This document shows, piece by piece, positions 34,918 through 45,154 of a DNA stretch of 64,000 nt (positions are counted from its first letter, which is position 1; the number at the start of each line of letters is the position of its first letter). The stretch is from Nigerium massiliense (GTDB lineage Bacteria > Actinomycetota > Actinomycetes > Propionibacteriales > Propionibacteriaceae): the NCBI RefSeq assembly GCF_000826085.1, contig NZ_CCYM01000002.1, positions 930,001 to 994,000 on the forward strand, in the 5' to 3' direction. Position numbers and translations under genes: made by a program. The notes beneath the pieces were generated by a model. That model did no database searches and was not told the origin of the DNA. It saw only the letters and a list, made by a program, of their open reading frames with translations.

Positions 34918-36195
34918 GTGATCGATCCGAAGATTCTGCGCACCGACCCCGACCGCGTCCGCCGCAGCCAGGCGAAGCGAGGGGAGTCCGTCGAGCTGGT
35001 GGACGAGCTGATCGCCGCCGACGAGCGCCGACGCTCGTTGATGGCATCGTCCGAGACGGCGCGGGCCGAGCAGAAGTCGCTGTCGGCGCGGATCCCCAAG
35101 GCGTCCGGCGACGAGAAGGCCGACCTGCTGGCCCGCACCAAGCAGCTCGCGGCCGATGTGAAGCACGCGCAGGCCGAGACCGAGGCCGCGCAGGTGACCT
35201 ACGACGACCTCATGCTGAAGCTCGGCAACCTCGTGATCGACGAGGTCCCCGAGGGCGGCGAGGACGACCTGTTCGTCATCGACTCCTGGGGCACCCCGCG
35301 CGACTTCGCCGCCGAGGGGTTCACTCCGCGCGACCACCTCGAGATCGGGGAGCTGCTCGACGGCATCGACATGGAGCGCGGCGCCAAGGTGTCGGGCTCG
35401 CGGTTCTACTTCCTCAAGGGGCAGGTGGCGGAGCTGGAGTTCGCCCTGCTGCAGCTCGCGATGACGAAGGCGGCCCAGTGGGGGTTCACCCCGATGGTGG
35501 TGCCGTCCCTCGTGCGTCCCGAGGCCATGGCCGGCACGGGCTTTCTCGACCAGACCGGGGACGAGGAGATCTACAAGCTCGAGCGCGACAACCTGTACCT
35601 GGTCGGGACGTCCGAGGTCGCGTTGGCCGCGTACCACTCCGACGAGATCCTCCCGGCCGACACGCTGCCGCGTCGCTACGTGGGCTGGTCGAGCTGCTTC
35701 CGCCGGGAGGCCGGCGCGTACGGCAAGGACACCCGCGGCATCTTCCGCGTGCACTGGTTCGACAAGGCCGAGATGTTCGTCTACTGCGACCCCGCCGACG
35801 CCGAGGCCGAGCACCAGAAGCTGCTGTCCTTCGAGAAGGACTTCATCACCAGCCTCGAGATCCCGTTCCAGGTTCTCGACGTGGCGGCCGGCGACCTGGG
35901 GGCGTCCGCGGCGCGCAAATACGACTGCTACGGCTGGCTGCCCACTCAGGACCGCTACCGCGAGATCACCTCGACCTCGAACTGTACGGAGTTCCAGTCG
36001 CGGCGCCTCAACACGCGCCTGCGCGACGAGGACGGCACCAGGCCGCTGGCGACCCTGAACGGCACGCTGTGCGCGATGACCCGCACGATCATCATGATCT
36101 TGGAGAACCACCAGCAGGCCGACGGCTCCGTCCGCATCCCCGAGGCGCTGCGGCCCTACTTCGGCGGACGCGAGGCCCTCACGCCCGTGCGCTGA
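34918..36195 (+). CDS. serS: Seryl-tRNA synthetase
   Basis: A 425-residue class II synthetase that charges tRNA-Ser. The N-terminal about 100 residues form the coiled-coil tRNA arm ([19 protein letters not shown] onward). The catalytic core has [12 protein letters not shown], motif 2 [20 protein letters not shown] and motif 3 [19 protein letters not shown]. The GTG at 34918 gives the invariant [12 protein letters not shown] N-terminus. The two tRNA-Ser genes of the window (44987 and 48514) are among its substrates. Confidence 0.94.
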   Translation: MIDPKILRTDPDRVRRSQAKRGESVELVDELIAADERRRSLMASSETARAEQKSLSARIPKASGDEKADLLARTKQLAADVKHAQAETEAAQVTYDDLMLKLGNLVIDEVPEGGEDDLFVIDSWGTPRDFAAEGFTPRDHLEIGELLDGIDMERGAKVSGSRFYFLKGQVAELEFALLQLAMTKAAQWGFTPMVVPSLVRPEAMAGTGFLDQTGDEEIYKLERDNLYLVGTSEVALAAYHSDEILPADTLPRRYVGWSSCFRREAGAYGKDTRGIFRVHWFDKAEMFVYCDPADAEAEHQKLLSFEKDFITSLEIPFQVLDVAAGDLGASAARKYDCYGWLPTQDRYREITSTSNCTEFQSRRLNTRLRDEDGTRPLATLNGTLCAMTRTIIMILENHQQADGSVRIPEALRPYFGGREALTPVR

Positions 36196-36233
36196 GTCCG
36201 GCAGCCGGCGTGCAGACCGATCAGGAGGACGCG

Positions 36234-36605
36234 ATGAGCAAGCAGCCGCAGCGGTTCCCGCGCGCCGTGTTCGACCAGGGCAGCGAGCCGGACGCCCGGT
36301 TCTCGCTCGCCAACGAGCGCACCTTCCTGGCCTGGATCCGCACCGGCCTGGCGCTGGTGGCGCTCGGCGTCGCGATCGAGGCGTTCGCCGGCCCCATCGC
36401 CGATATCCCGCGGCGGGCGGCCGCGGCCATCCTGGTGCTCGCCGGCGCCGTCGCGCCCTTGCAGGCGTGGTTCGGCTGGCGCAGGGCCGAGGTCGCGCTG
36501 CGGTTGAACAAGCCGCTGCCCAACAGCCCGGGCGGCCTCATCATCGTGACGGCCGTGGTGCTCAGCTCCGTCCTGGTGCTCTTCGGGCTGCTCACCGTCG
36601 CGTGA
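36234..36605 (+). CDS. DUF202 (YidH-like) membrane protein
   Basis: A 123-residue protein of the DUF202 family. A hydrophilic N-terminus with the signature PDARFSLANERTFLAWIRTGLA precedes three transmembrane segments. Function in the family is not established. The ATG at 36234 follows AGGAGGACGCG, a strong ribosome site. A second DUF202 gene follows 61 bp later. Such pairs are common. Confidence 0.82.
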   Translation: MSKQPQRFPRAVFDQGSEPDARFSLANERTFLAWIRTGLALVALGVAIEAFAGPIADIPRRAAAAILVLAGAVAPLQAWFGWRRAEVALRLNKPLPNSPGGLIIVTAVVLSSVLVLFGLLTVA

Positions 36606-36666
36606 GGGGCGACACCATGATCACGGCAGCCCCGCACCGTCCGGACCGGCGCGCGAGGCGTCCACG

Positions 36667-37032
36667 ATGAGCGACCGCGAGGACGCCCCGTTCGACCCGG
36701 GCCTGCAGCCCGAACGGACCAACCTTGCGTGGCGGCGCACCGGCCTGTCCCTCGTGGTGTGCGCCGCGGGCGGGCTGCGGCTGATGGTCGAGGTGCACCC
36801 GCTGCTGGCCGCGGCCGGGGCGGTGGTGATCCTCGTCGCGGCCGCGACCGTCGGCGTCGCGTCCGCCCGCAAGTATCGCAGCGTCCACGCGCTCCTGACG
36901 TCGACCGACAGCGACCGGGCGGCCATCCAGGATGGCCTGCTGCCCGCGTTCGTCGCCGCGATGGGCTTCCTCGGCGGCCTGCTGGCGCTGGCGCTGGTGC
37001 TGCTCGGCGAGGTCCCGCGATGGGCCCGCTGA
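36667..37032 (+). CDS. DUF202 membrane protein, second copy
   Basis: A 121-residue DUF202 relative with the shorter signature LQPERTNLAWRRTGLSLVVC and three membrane segments. It is diverged from the preceding DUF202 gene and probably forms a heteromeric pair with it. Its stop lies 13 bp inside the start of the next gene, so the three genes at 36234-37946 form one operon. Confidence 0.82.
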   Translation: MSDREDAPFDPGLQPERTNLAWRRTGLSLVVCAAGGLRLMVEVHPLLAAAGAVVILVAAATVGVASARKYRSVHALLTSTDSDRAAIQDGLLPAFVAAMGFLGGLLALALVLLGEVPRWAR

Positions 37033-37946
37033 CCCTCCCCGCGGCCCTGACCGGGCGATCCGGACGCGACGAGCGCTGGGATCGCTGGCTCGATGGGCTG
37101 CCGCGGCTGGCGTCCGGGCTCGTCGAAGAGTGGGGGCTGACCGTCACGGGCGAGCCGCTGAGCGGGGCGGCCTCGCTGGTGCTGCCGGTGTCCGGGGAGG
37201 CTGGGGACGCGATGCTCAAGCTGGCGTTCCCCGACGAGGACGGTGCGGGCGAGATCGCGGCCCTGCAGTTGTGGGGTGGACGCGGCGCCGCCCGCCTGGT
37301 GCGCGCCGATCCCCGCCGGGACGCCCTGCTGCTCGAGCGGCTCGGCGACGAGCTCTCCACCGTGGACGTCGTCGAGGCGTGCGCGGTGGTCGCGGGGCTG
37401 TACGGCGCGCTGCACCGCCCGGCCGCCCCGCAGTTGCGCCCGGTGGCGACGCTGGTCGGGCGCTGGCTGGACGACCTCGAGGCGCTCGGACGCGGCCTCC
37501 CGGCCCCGCCGCGGTTCGTGGAGCAGGCGCTGCACGCCGGCCGGGCGCTGCTCGCCGACCCCGGCCCCGGCGTCGTCCTGCACGGGGACCTGCACTACGC
37601 CAACGTCCTACGGCGCGGCGACGAGTGGGCGGCGATCGATCCCAAGGGCTTCAACGGCGACCCGTGCTACGAGCTCGCGCCGCTGCTGTGGAACCGCTGG
37701 GAGGAGCTGTTCTGGTACGGCGACGCCGGCAACGCGATCCGGGAGCGCTTCTACGCCCTCGTCGATGGCGCCGGCCTCGACGAGCGACGCTGCCGCGACT
37801 GGGTGGTCGTCCGGTCGATGATCGGCATCTCCTGGGAGGTGCTGGCCGCCCGCCGCGCCGGCCGTCTCCTCGACGAGGACCAGCGCGCCTGGATCACCCG
37901 CTGCGTCACCACCGCCAAGGCGATGCAGGCCGTCGGGGCGGGGTGA
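37020..37946 (+). CDS. Aminoglycoside phosphotransferase-like (APH(6)/StrK type) kinase
   Basis: A 308-residue small-molecule kinase. The catalytic loop is VVLHGDLHYANVLRRGDEW (HGDLHxxN) and the metal Asp is in AAIDPKGFNGDPCYELAPLL. The N-lobe has SLVLPVSGEAGDAMLKLAFP with the ATP-contacting Lys. This fits the streptomycin-6-kinase/hydroxyurea-resistance family, whose chromosomal members usually have unknown substrates. The ATG at 37020 overlaps the DUF202 gene. A resistance role is not demonstrated. Confidence 0.8.
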   Translation: MGPLTLPAALTGRSGRDERWDRWLDGLPRLASGLVEEWGLTVTGEPLSGAASLVLPVSGEAGDAMLKLAFPDEDGAGEIAALQLWGGRGAARLVRADPRRDALLLERLGDELSTVDVVEACAVVAGLYGALHRPAAPQLRPVATLVGRWLDDLEALGRGLPAPPRFVEQALHAGRALLADPGPGVVLHGDLHYANVLRRGDEWAAIDPKGFNGDPCYELAPLLWNRWEELFWYGDAGNAIRERFYALVDGAGLDERRCRDWVVVRSMIGISWEVLAARRAGRLLDEDQRAWITRCVTTAKAMQAVGAG

Positions 37947-38053
37947 GCCCCTGCGGCGACGGCCGGTCGCGCGGGTGACCCCCATCCGGCGGGCGGGTGA
38001 ACGGCGGGGAACCGGTACGTGGTTCCGCCCGGCGTTGTGGCACGGTGGAGCGC

Positions 38054-38893
38054 ATGACTCTCACGACCGCCGTCGACCGCACCGACCAGCCCGACCGTCC
38101 CCGGGACTGGCGGCCGCGCCTGGTCGCGCTCGACATCGACGGCACCATCGTGGACGCCGAGGGTCGCATCCCGGACGACCTGCGCGCGGCGGTGGCGGAC
38201 GCGGTGGCGTCCGGGGCGCTCGTGGTGCTCAGCACGGGACGTGGTTGGCACGCCGTGCGGGACGTGTTCGACGCGCTCGGACTGCCGCCCGGGCCGGCGG
38301 TGGTCTCCAACGGCGCGGTCGTCGTCCGGTACCCGCCGCTTCGCCTCGATCGGGTGGTCACGTTCGACCCGCGCCCGGCGCTGGAGCACATCGCGGCCGA
38401 GTACCCCGAGTACCTCCTCGGCGTGGAGGTCATCGGAAAGGGCTACCTGGTCAACCGGCCGTTCCCGGACGGGGAGCTCTTGGGCGACATCGTGGTCGCC
38501 GATCTGGAGCGGCTCGCCGCCGAGCCGGCGACGCGGGTCATCGTCCGCGACCCGAACTCGACGGTGGACGATTTCGTCGAGCTCGCCGAGAAGCTCGGCC
38601 TCGGCGGGGTGACCTACGCGGTCGGCTACACGGCGTGGCTGGACATCGCGCCCGACGGCGTCGACAAGGCCAGCGGGCTCGCGCAGGTGTGCGCGGACGC
38701 CGGCATCTCCGCGGCGGACGTCCTGGCCATCGGGGACGGACGCAACGACATCGAGATGTTGCGGTTCGCGGGCCGAGGCGTCGCGGTGGGGGACGCGCCC
38801 GCCGTCGTGCAGGAGGCCGCCGACCACGTCACCGGGACGTTCGCCGACGGCGGGACGACCGCCGAACTGCGCCGCTGGTTCCCGGCGCGCTGA
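38054..38893 (+). CDS. Cof-type HAD hydrolase
   Basis: A 279-residue HAD IIB phosphatase for sugar phosphates or cofactors. The motifs are ALDIDGTIVD (DxD), VLSTGRGWHAV (motif II), PDGVDKASGLAQVC (Lys, motif III) and VLAIGDGRNDIEML (motif IV). The C2-type cap lies between about residues 90 and 195. The start at 38054 adds a 25-residue hydrophilic leader. A GTG or later start nearer the DxD is possible. The gene stands alone. Confidence 0.85.
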   Translation: MTLTTAVDRTDQPDRPRDWRPRLVALDIDGTIVDAEGRIPDDLRAAVADAVASGALVVLSTGRGWHAVRDVFDALGLPPGPAVVSNGAVVVRYPPLRLDRVVTFDPRPALEHIAAEYPEYLLGVEVIGKGYLVNRPFPDGELLGDIVVADLERLAAEPATRVIVRDPNSTVDDFVELAEKLGLGGVTYAVGYTAWLDIAPDGVDKASGLAQVCADAGISAADVLAIGDGRNDIEMLRFAGRGVAVGDAPAVVQEAADHVTGTFADGGTTAELRRWFPAR

Positions 38894-38929
38894 GCGAGCG
38901 TCCTCGGGGCCGGACGGTCCCGTCGGGGC

Positions 38930-39490
38930 TCAGGCGACGTGGAGGTCGCGCTCGGAAGGCCGGCGTCCGGTGACGGCCAGGGCCGTCAGCCACACCTGCT
39001 CGACGGAGACGGACGGCCGCGCCGCCTGCTGGTTCTCGGGTGCCGGGCTGCTGTTGCGCACCTTGCGCAGGTGACGCTTGACGGTCGAGGTGGAGCACCC
39101 CAGCCGCATCGCGATCTGCTCGAGCGTCTCATCCGGGTTCGCGCGGCGCAGCCGGACGACCTCGTCGCGGTCGACCGGGTGGTTGGCCTGGGCGGTGCCG
39201 GCGATGCTGTCGAGGTTCTCCTGCTTGACGCGGATGCTGAGCCGGGCGCGGATCTGGCGGCGCTGGTGAGCGGTCGTGCCCGCCACAAATCCGGCGACAT
39301 CGTGGTGCAGCACAGCGTCGTACAGGCAGCGCGCGGCCAGCGGGCACTGCCCGCACACCGCCGCGGCCCGCGCGAGGAGGGTCGATTCGTAGCCGCCTGT
39401 GGGCGACACCCCGTCCTCCACCACGGGATGCTGAAACAGGTCGGCGTGCGTCACACAGCCAGTGGGAGACTGGCTGAGAGCGGTCGTCAT
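38930..39490 (-). CDS. WhiB-like (Wbl) protein with C-terminal helix-turn-helix
   Basis: A 186-residue protein. The N-terminal half has the four cysteines of a Wbl iron-sulfur domain (Cys12, Cys46, Cys49, Cys55; CGQCPLAARC) and a degenerate G[VI]WGG turn (AGFVAGTTAHQRR). Residues about 110-145 form an extra HTH (DETLEQIAMRLGCSTSTVKR, HLRKVR), similar to sigma-70 region 4 or homeodomain-like HTHs. Typical Wbl proteins are 80-130 residues and lack this. A DNA-binding redox or NO-sensing regulator is the likely role. It lies opposite DUF4921 and HAD genes. Confidence 0.8.
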   Translation of the reverse strand: MTTALSQSPTGCVTHADLFQHPVVEDGVSPTGGYESTLLARAAAVCGQCPLAARCLYDAVLHHDVAGFVAGTTAHQRRQIRARLSIRVKQENLDSIAGTAQANHPVDRDEVVRLRRANPDETLEQIAMRLGCSTSTVKRHLRKVRNSSPAPENQQAARPSVSVEQVWLTALAVTGRRPSERDLHVA

Positions 39491-39609
39491 CGGGACTCTT
39501 CCCCTTCCTAGTTCGCAAGCGCTTCATCGCTGGTCCGCCGTGGCGAGGATGACGGTGGGGTGAGCCCGGGCCCGCTAGCCTGTGGTCAGCAGGCCCTCCA
39601 GGAGTCCGG

Positions 39610-40950
39610 ATGATGCAGCCGTTCGACCACACCCCCCACTACGTCACCAATCTCGCCGATGGCACGGTGAAGCAGATCAACCCTTTCAGTGGTACGGAAG
39701 TCTGGACAGTCCCCGGGCGGGGGAATCGACCCCTCGGAATTGAGACGGCGGACCCCCGTCGATTGGACGAAAGTGCCAAAGGTGCCTATTGTGCGTTCTG
39801 CGAAAAGCGCTACGTCGAGACCCCGCCCGAAAAGTCGCGCGTTGTGCGCCGGGGTGACGGCAGTTTCGAGACGCTGTATCGCCTCCCAGCCGAGCGCCTC
39901 TTCGACACCGTCGCAGAATTCCGGCGCATTCCGAATCTGTTCGAGATTCTGTCTTACGACTACTGGCACAAGAACTACGGCTACGAACTGCCGGCCAGGG
40001 TCGCCGAACGGCGCCAGGACTATCTGGCCTCGCAGGCGGGGTTGGCCCACGTCCTTTCGGTGATCGACATGAAGCTCCGCGCCTCCGGGCGCAGCCAGGA
40101 GCAGATCGACGCGCTGAGCGTCGAGGAGAAGGTCGCGGCGGCGTCCGGCTTCTTCGGGGGCAGCCACGATGTGGTCGTCGCCCGGCGGCACTTCCTCGAC
40201 GGCGCGACCCACGAGGATCAGGTGGCCAGCTCCGGCACCCTCACCCCCGACGAGCACGCCGAGTTCATCCGCTACACCGTCGAATGCACCCGCGCGCTGT
40301 ACGACCTGAACCGGTACGCCCGCTACGTGGCGGTGTTCCAGAACTGGCTCAAGCCCGCCGGGGCGTCCTTCGATCATCTGCATAAGCAACTGGTGGCCAT
40401 CGACGAGCGCGGCGTCCAGCATGAGACGACGCTGGAGCGGCTGCGCCGCAACCCCAACATCTTCAACGAGGGCGCCGCCAACTACGCCTCTTACAAGAAC
40501 CTGGTGATCGCCGAGAACGACCACGCGCTGATGTTCGCCGGCTTCGGGCACCGCTACCCGACCATCGAGGTCTACTCCAAGAGCGAGCATTCCGACCCGT
40601 GGGACCAGTCGCCCGACGAGATCCGGGCGATGTCCGACCTGCTGCACGCTGCGCACGCGGCCACCGGGAGCTCCGTCCCGTGCAACGAGGAGTGGCACTA
40701 CCGTCCCATCGATGTCGACCTGGCGATGCCGTGGCGCGTCATGGTGAAGTGGCGGGTGTCCACGTTGGCCGGCTTTGAGGGCGCGACGAGGGTCTACGTC
40801 AACACCATCGGCCCCGAGGGCGTCCGCGATCGCGTCGTCGACAAACTGTTCCGGCTGCGGGACGAGGGGCTGATCTCGGCGAACATGCGCATCGCGTTCG
40901 AGGCCGAGTGCCGCCCGAATCCGCTGCGTTACAACCGCGTCGCGCGCTGA
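39610..40950 (+). CDS. DUF4921/galactose-1-phosphate-uridylyltransferase-like protein
   Basis: A 446-residue member of the DUF4921 group, related to GalT and the HIT superfamily. Visible are a zinc-type CAFCEKR (about residue 62), the N-terminal PHYVTNLADGTVKQINPFSG, and a HIT-like HLHKQLVAID motif (about residue 260) that would carry the nucleotidyl-transfer His. EEWHYRPIDVDLAMPWRVMV is a late conserved block. The substrate is unknown. The first about 300 bp are noticeably less GC-rich than neighbouring genes. Confidence 0.75.
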   Translation: MMQPFDHTPHYVTNLADGTVKQINPFSGTEVWTVPGRGNRPLGIETADPRRLDESAKGAYCAFCEKRYVETPPEKSRVVRRGDGSFETLYRLPAERLFDTVAEFRRIPNLFEILSYDYWHKNYGYELPARVAERRQDYLASQAGLAHVLSVIDMKLRASGRSQEQIDALSVEEKVAAASGFFGGSHDVVVARRHFLDGATHEDQVASSGTLTPDEHAEFIRYTVECTRALYDLNRYARYVAVFQNWLKPAGASFDHLHKQLVAIDERGVQHETTLERLRRNPNIFNEGAANYASYKNLVIAENDHALMFAGFGHRYPTIEVYSKSEHSDPWDQSPDEIRAMSDLLHAAHAATGSSVPCNEEWHYRPIDVDLAMPWRVMVKWRVSTLAGFEGATRVYVNTIGPEGVRDRVVDKLFRLRDEGLISANMRIAFEAECRPNPLRYNRVAR

Positions 40951-41291
40951 TTCTCCGGACGCCGCTTAGCCGCGGCCGGGGCCCCAGGCAGCGGGCTCGG
41001 CGCCGAGGCGAATGGGGCCCGTCGTGAAAGCGGACGCCGCGGGGTCGGGTTGCGGCAATCGCGACATTCCACGGCTCTGCCAGAGCGGAGTTCGTGTTTC
41101 CCTTTCACTCGGCGGCTATTTCACTTTGCCTGAATGAACGTTCTGGGATCGCTCAGAATGGCGCCGTTTCCTCACAAAGTACCGGTCCCGCGAGCCGGGG
41201 ACGCGCGCTCGCCGGCGCGAGCGGGGAGGGCGACCCTGGTCGGCCACCCAAGCCCTGGCTACCCTTTAGGGCGCCACGAAGGAGGCCGACC
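40951..41291. other. 340-bp gene-free region
   Basis: No coding similarity or RNA gene is seen. The stretch 41090-41180 is locally AT-richer (TTTCCCTTTCACTCGG, TTTCACTTTGCC) and probably holds the promoter of the DUF1707 gene, whose ribosome site GAAGGAGG lies at about 41278. Confidence 0.4.
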
Positions 41292-41831
41292 ATGAGCGAC
41301 CAGCCGTTACCCGCGCAGCGCCCCGCCGGCGGCGACCTATGGTCGCGCTTCACCGCCGACCCGCGCACTGCCACCACCGTGCGGGCCAGCTACGCCGACC
41401 GTGACGTCGCGAGCGAGGTGATCAACCAGGCCTACGCCGACGGACGCCTCGACCAGACAGAGCACGGGGAGCGGCTCGAACGAGCGCTCGCCGTCCGCCA
41501 GCTCGGTGAGTTCCCGCCGCTGCTGGAGGACATTCTCCCGGCCCGCACCTCGTCCGCCGTCGTCCCGACTCCCGAGGCGGAGCCCGAGCCGGCGCGCCGC
41601 TGGTCGTTGCGGGACGGCGCCGTGCGCAGCTGGATCGCGTTGGCGATCCTGTTCAACCTGATCTGGCTCGCGAGCTGGGCTTTCAGCGGGCACGCCCCCT
41701 ACTACTACTGGCCGATCTGGCCGATGATCGGCACGGCGATCCCCGTGGTGCTGGCGTGGGCGTCCGGGGTCAGCTCCGAGCAGCGGGACGCCGACCGGCG
41801 CGAGAGGCGAGAGTTGCGCCGGGGCCGCTAG
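41292..41831 (+). CDS. DUF1707 domain protein with two membrane segments
   Basis: A 179-residue protein. The DUF1707 domain (about residues 32-85) has ASYADRDVASEVINQAYADG and RLDQTEHGERLERAL, the SHOCT-like pattern. A short linker leads to two hydrophobic helices (around WIALAILFNLIWLASW and WPMIGTAIPVVLAWA) and a basic tail. DUF1707 proteins are common in actinomycete membranes and have no settled function. The start follows a strong GAAGGAGGCC. Confidence 0.83.
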   Translation: MSDQPLPAQRPAGGDLWSRFTADPRTATTVRASYADRDVASEVINQAYADGRLDQTEHGERLERALAVRQLGEFPPLLEDILPARTSSAVVPTPEAEPEPARRWSLRDGAVRSWIALAILFNLIWLASWAFSGHAPYYYWPIWPMIGTAIPVVLAWASGVSSEQRDADRRERRELRRGR

Positions 41832-41900
41832 GTCAGAAGCCGGGGCGCGCCCCATCGTGCCTGTTTTTTCCGACCCCCCTCAGCCGCTAGGGTCCTGCGC

Positions 41901-42813
<913 letters not shown>

Positions 42814-42821
<8 letters not shown>

Positions 42822-43641
42822 GCCCATCGTCTCCGATCACGGCCTCGACCACTTCGCGCTGGCCGCCCGCACCCGCCGCTTCGGCGCGGTGCAGTTCCTC
42901 GACTATCGCCTCAGGGCCGAGCGGCCGTTCCTCATCACGTTCCTGACGACCGCGCTCGGCAACCCGCTGCTCTACCTCGCCGCCATGGGGCTCGGGCTGG
43001 GCGCGGTCGTGCAGCGGCCGGTGGGCGGCGTCCCTTATCTGCTGTTCGTCGCGCCCGGACTGCTGATCTCGACCGTGGTGACCACCGCCGCGAACTGGGG
43101 GACGTGGCCGATCTTCAGCGGCTTCAAGTGGGAGAAGACCTATTTCTCGGCCGGGGCCAGCCCGCTCGGGGCTCGGCAGCTGGTGCTGGGCGAGACCCTG
43201 GGCATGGTGGTGCGCCTGCTTCTGCAGGGCCTGATCTTCTGGCTGATCGGGCTGGCCTTCGGCGCGTGGGGCTCGCCCGCGTCCGTGCTGGCTGTGCCGA
43301 TCGGGATCGTCGCCGGCCTGGCCATGTTCACCCCGCTGATGGCCTACTCCGCGACCTTGGAGTCGGAGGGGCTGCAGTTCAACTTCATCACCCGGCTGAT
43401 CGTGATGCCCATGTTCTTGTTCGCGGGGACGTTCTTCCCACTCGAGGCGATGCCGGTGTATCTGCGCTGGATCGGCTGGGTCTCCCCGATGTGGCACGGC
43501 ACCCAGCTGAGCCGGGTGGCCAGCTTCGGGCTGGACGTCCCGGGCTGGCTCATCGGCGTCCACGTGGCGTTCCTGGTCGGCTGCGCGGCCGCGGGCCTGT
43601 GGTGCGCCGACCGGACGTTCGCCCGGAGGTTGGTGAAGTGA
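42814..43641 (+). CDS. ABC-2-type permease (NodJ-like), first of two
   Basis: A 275-residue permease with six membrane segments. The C-terminal motif ARTFFPLEAMPVY-like GTFFPLEAMPVYLRWIGWVS and PMWHGTQLSRVASFG is the ABC2_membrane signature. The only early start is TTG at 42814, which overlaps the ATPase stop, fitting coupled translation. The N-terminal 30 residues are cytoplasmic. The stop overlaps the GTG of the second permease. Confidence 0.83.
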
Positions 43642-44498
43642 GCGGCGACGTCCGGGTGCCCGGCCACGACGAGGCGATCGCCCCCACGCTGCGCCGCCTG
43701 CGGTCGCGGCCGAGGTGGCTGGCCGGGCTCTACGCCGGTAACGCGCGGGCCGTCATCGGGCGCGGCTTCCGGGTGATCCGCGCGCAGAACTGGGGCGTGA
43801 TCGCGACCGGGTTCTTCGAGCCGGTGTTCTACCTGCTCGCCATGGGGTTGGGGATGGGGCAACTCGTCGGTGAGCTTCCCGGGCCGGACGGACGTCCCAT
43901 CCCGTACGCCATGTTCATCGCCCCGGCGTTGCTCGCCACGTCCGCGATGAACGGCGCGATCTACGACTCCGTCAACAACGTCTTCTTCAAGTTGCGCTAC
44001 GCGAAGCTCTACGAGGGAATGCTCGCGACGTCGCTCGGTCCCATGGACGTCGCCCTCGGCGAGATCTTCATGGCGCTGTTCCGGGGGCTGCTGTACTCGA
44101 TCGGGTTCCTCGGCGTCATCACGGTGATGGGCCTGGTGACGTCGTGGTGGGCGCTGGCGATGATTCCCGTGGCGCTGCTGATCGCGCTGGGGTTCGCCTC
44201 GATCGGGATGGCGGTGACGAGCTTCATCACCGGTTTCCAGCAGCTCGACCTGGTGCCGGTGGTGCTGCTGCCGATGTTCCTGTGCTCCGCGACGCTGTAC
44301 CCGATCACGGTCTATCCCGAGGCGGTGCAGTGGTTCGTGAAGGCGCTCCCCCTGTGGCACGGGGTGGAGTTGATGCGGCAGCTGTCCGTGGGGGTGTTCA
44401 CGTCGATGACCGGCGTGCACGTGGCGTACTTCCTCGTGATGAGCGTCATCGGCATCGCCGTGGCGAGCCTGCGGCTGCGGCGGCTGTTCCTGCGCTGA
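43638..44498 (+). CDS. ABC-2-type permease (NodJ-like), second of two
   Basis: A 286-residue permease, a paralogue of the preceding one, with six membrane segments. It contains GRGFRVIRAQNWGVIATGFF, PVFYLLAMGLGMGQLVGELP, SATLYPITVYPEAVQWFVKA and LPLWHGVELMRQLSVGVF. The GTG at 43638 forms a GTGA overlap with the first permease stop. Two different permease subunits plus one ATPase suggest a heterodimeric exporter. The cargo (lipid, glycan or drug) is not indicated by the neighbours. Confidence 0.85.
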   Translation: MSGDVRVPGHDEAIAPTLRRLRSRPRWLAGLYAGNARAVIGRGFRVIRAQNWGVIATGFFEPVFYLLAMGLGMGQLVGELPGPDGRPIPYAMFIAPALLATSAMNGAIYDSVNNVFFKLRYAKLYEGMLATSLGPMDVALGEIFMALFRGLLYSIGFLGVITVMGLVTSWWALAMIPVALLIALGFASIGMAVTSFITGFQQLDLVPVVLLPMFLCSATLYPITVYPEAVQWFVKALPLWHGVELMRQLSVGVFTSMTGVHVAYFLVMSVIGIAVASLRLRRLFLR

Positions 44499-44514
44499 GT
44501 CCTCCGAGCCGGGA

Positions 44515-44985
44515 TCAGTCGGCGCCGGGGCTGGTTTCGCCGCCGGGCACCTTGGTGTAACCGCGGTCGTGATCGAGGTGCTCCGCGACGTCGGCGGCCA
44601 GCCGGTTGAGCAACTCCGCGTCCCCGGACGGGTCGTAGAGCACGAAGCCGTTGTCGTCCGTGCCGTGGAAGGTGAGCCGGCCCGGACCCTGGGTGACGCG
44701 CGTGATGCCGGCCCAGGTTCCCTCGCGCTGACCCGACCGGTCGCGGATCGAGTAGCCGCGCTCGTCGAGGGCCAGGCTCACCTGCATGCGCTTGCCGGCG
44801 ACGTAGCCGAGACCGACGAGGGCGACGCCCAGCACCAGCAGGACGACGCCGATGACCGTGACGGCCACGGACCAGGCGTTCAGGTTCGCGAGGACGATCA
44901 ACAGGGCGCCGACGATCGCGAGGACGGCGGCGAGCGCGTAGGCGCGAACGGCGGGACGCGCCTTGATGCGGTACGTGGTGGTCAC
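44515..44985 (-). CDS. Small membrane protein with PH-like cytoplasmic domain (hypothetical)
   Basis: A 156-residue protein with two adjacent transmembrane helices (about residues 15-34 and 40-64). A soluble part follows whose pattern (VSLALDERGYSIRDRSGQRE, TWAGITRVTQGPGRLTFHG) is typical of bacterial PH-like or YcxB-like domains. Function is unknown. It is convergent with the ABC operon, and its start is 2 bp from the 3' end of a tRNA-Ser gene on the same strand. Confidence 0.6.
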   Translation of the reverse strand: MTTTYRIKARPAVRAYALAAVLAIVGALLIVLANLNAWSVAVTVIGVVLLVLGVALVGLGYVAGKRMQVSLALDERGYSIRDRSGQREGTWAGITRVTQGPGRLTFHGTDDNGFVLYDPSGDAELLNRLAADVAEHLDHDRGYTKVPGGETSPGAD

Positions 44986-44986
44986 G

Positions 44987-45071
44987 CGGCAAGGGTGGGA
45001 TTCGAACCCACGGAGCGTTTCCGCTCGGCCGCTTTCAAGGCGGCTGCACTAGTCCACTATGCGACCTTGCC
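44987..45071 (-). tRNA. tRNA-Ser (anticodon TGA)
   Basis: An 85-nt type II tRNA. The acceptor arms GGCAAGG and CCTTGCC pair, and the discriminator is G as expected for serine. The anticodon loop reads CTTGAAA with TGA. A long variable arm (GCGGAAACGC) precedes GGGTTCGAATCCC. No CCA is encoded after the discriminator. Confidence 0.95.
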
Positions 45072-45154
45072 CAGTCCGCTCAGCTTACCGTCACGCCACG
45101 CCTTCCTCGCGCGACAACGCCCCGGGCACCGGACAGGTGCTGCGCCCCTGGCCC
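45072..45154. other. Upstream flank of tRNA-Ser(TGA)
   Basis: A short GC-rich stretch between the tRNA and the repeat array. It should contain the tRNA promoter, but I see no convincing -35/-10 pair. Confidence 0.3.

Noticed and set aside
37020..37946. Acquired aminoglycoside-resistance gene
   Set aside because: It is embedded in an operon with DUF202 genes, has host-like composition, and chromosomal APH-like kinases often have other substrates.
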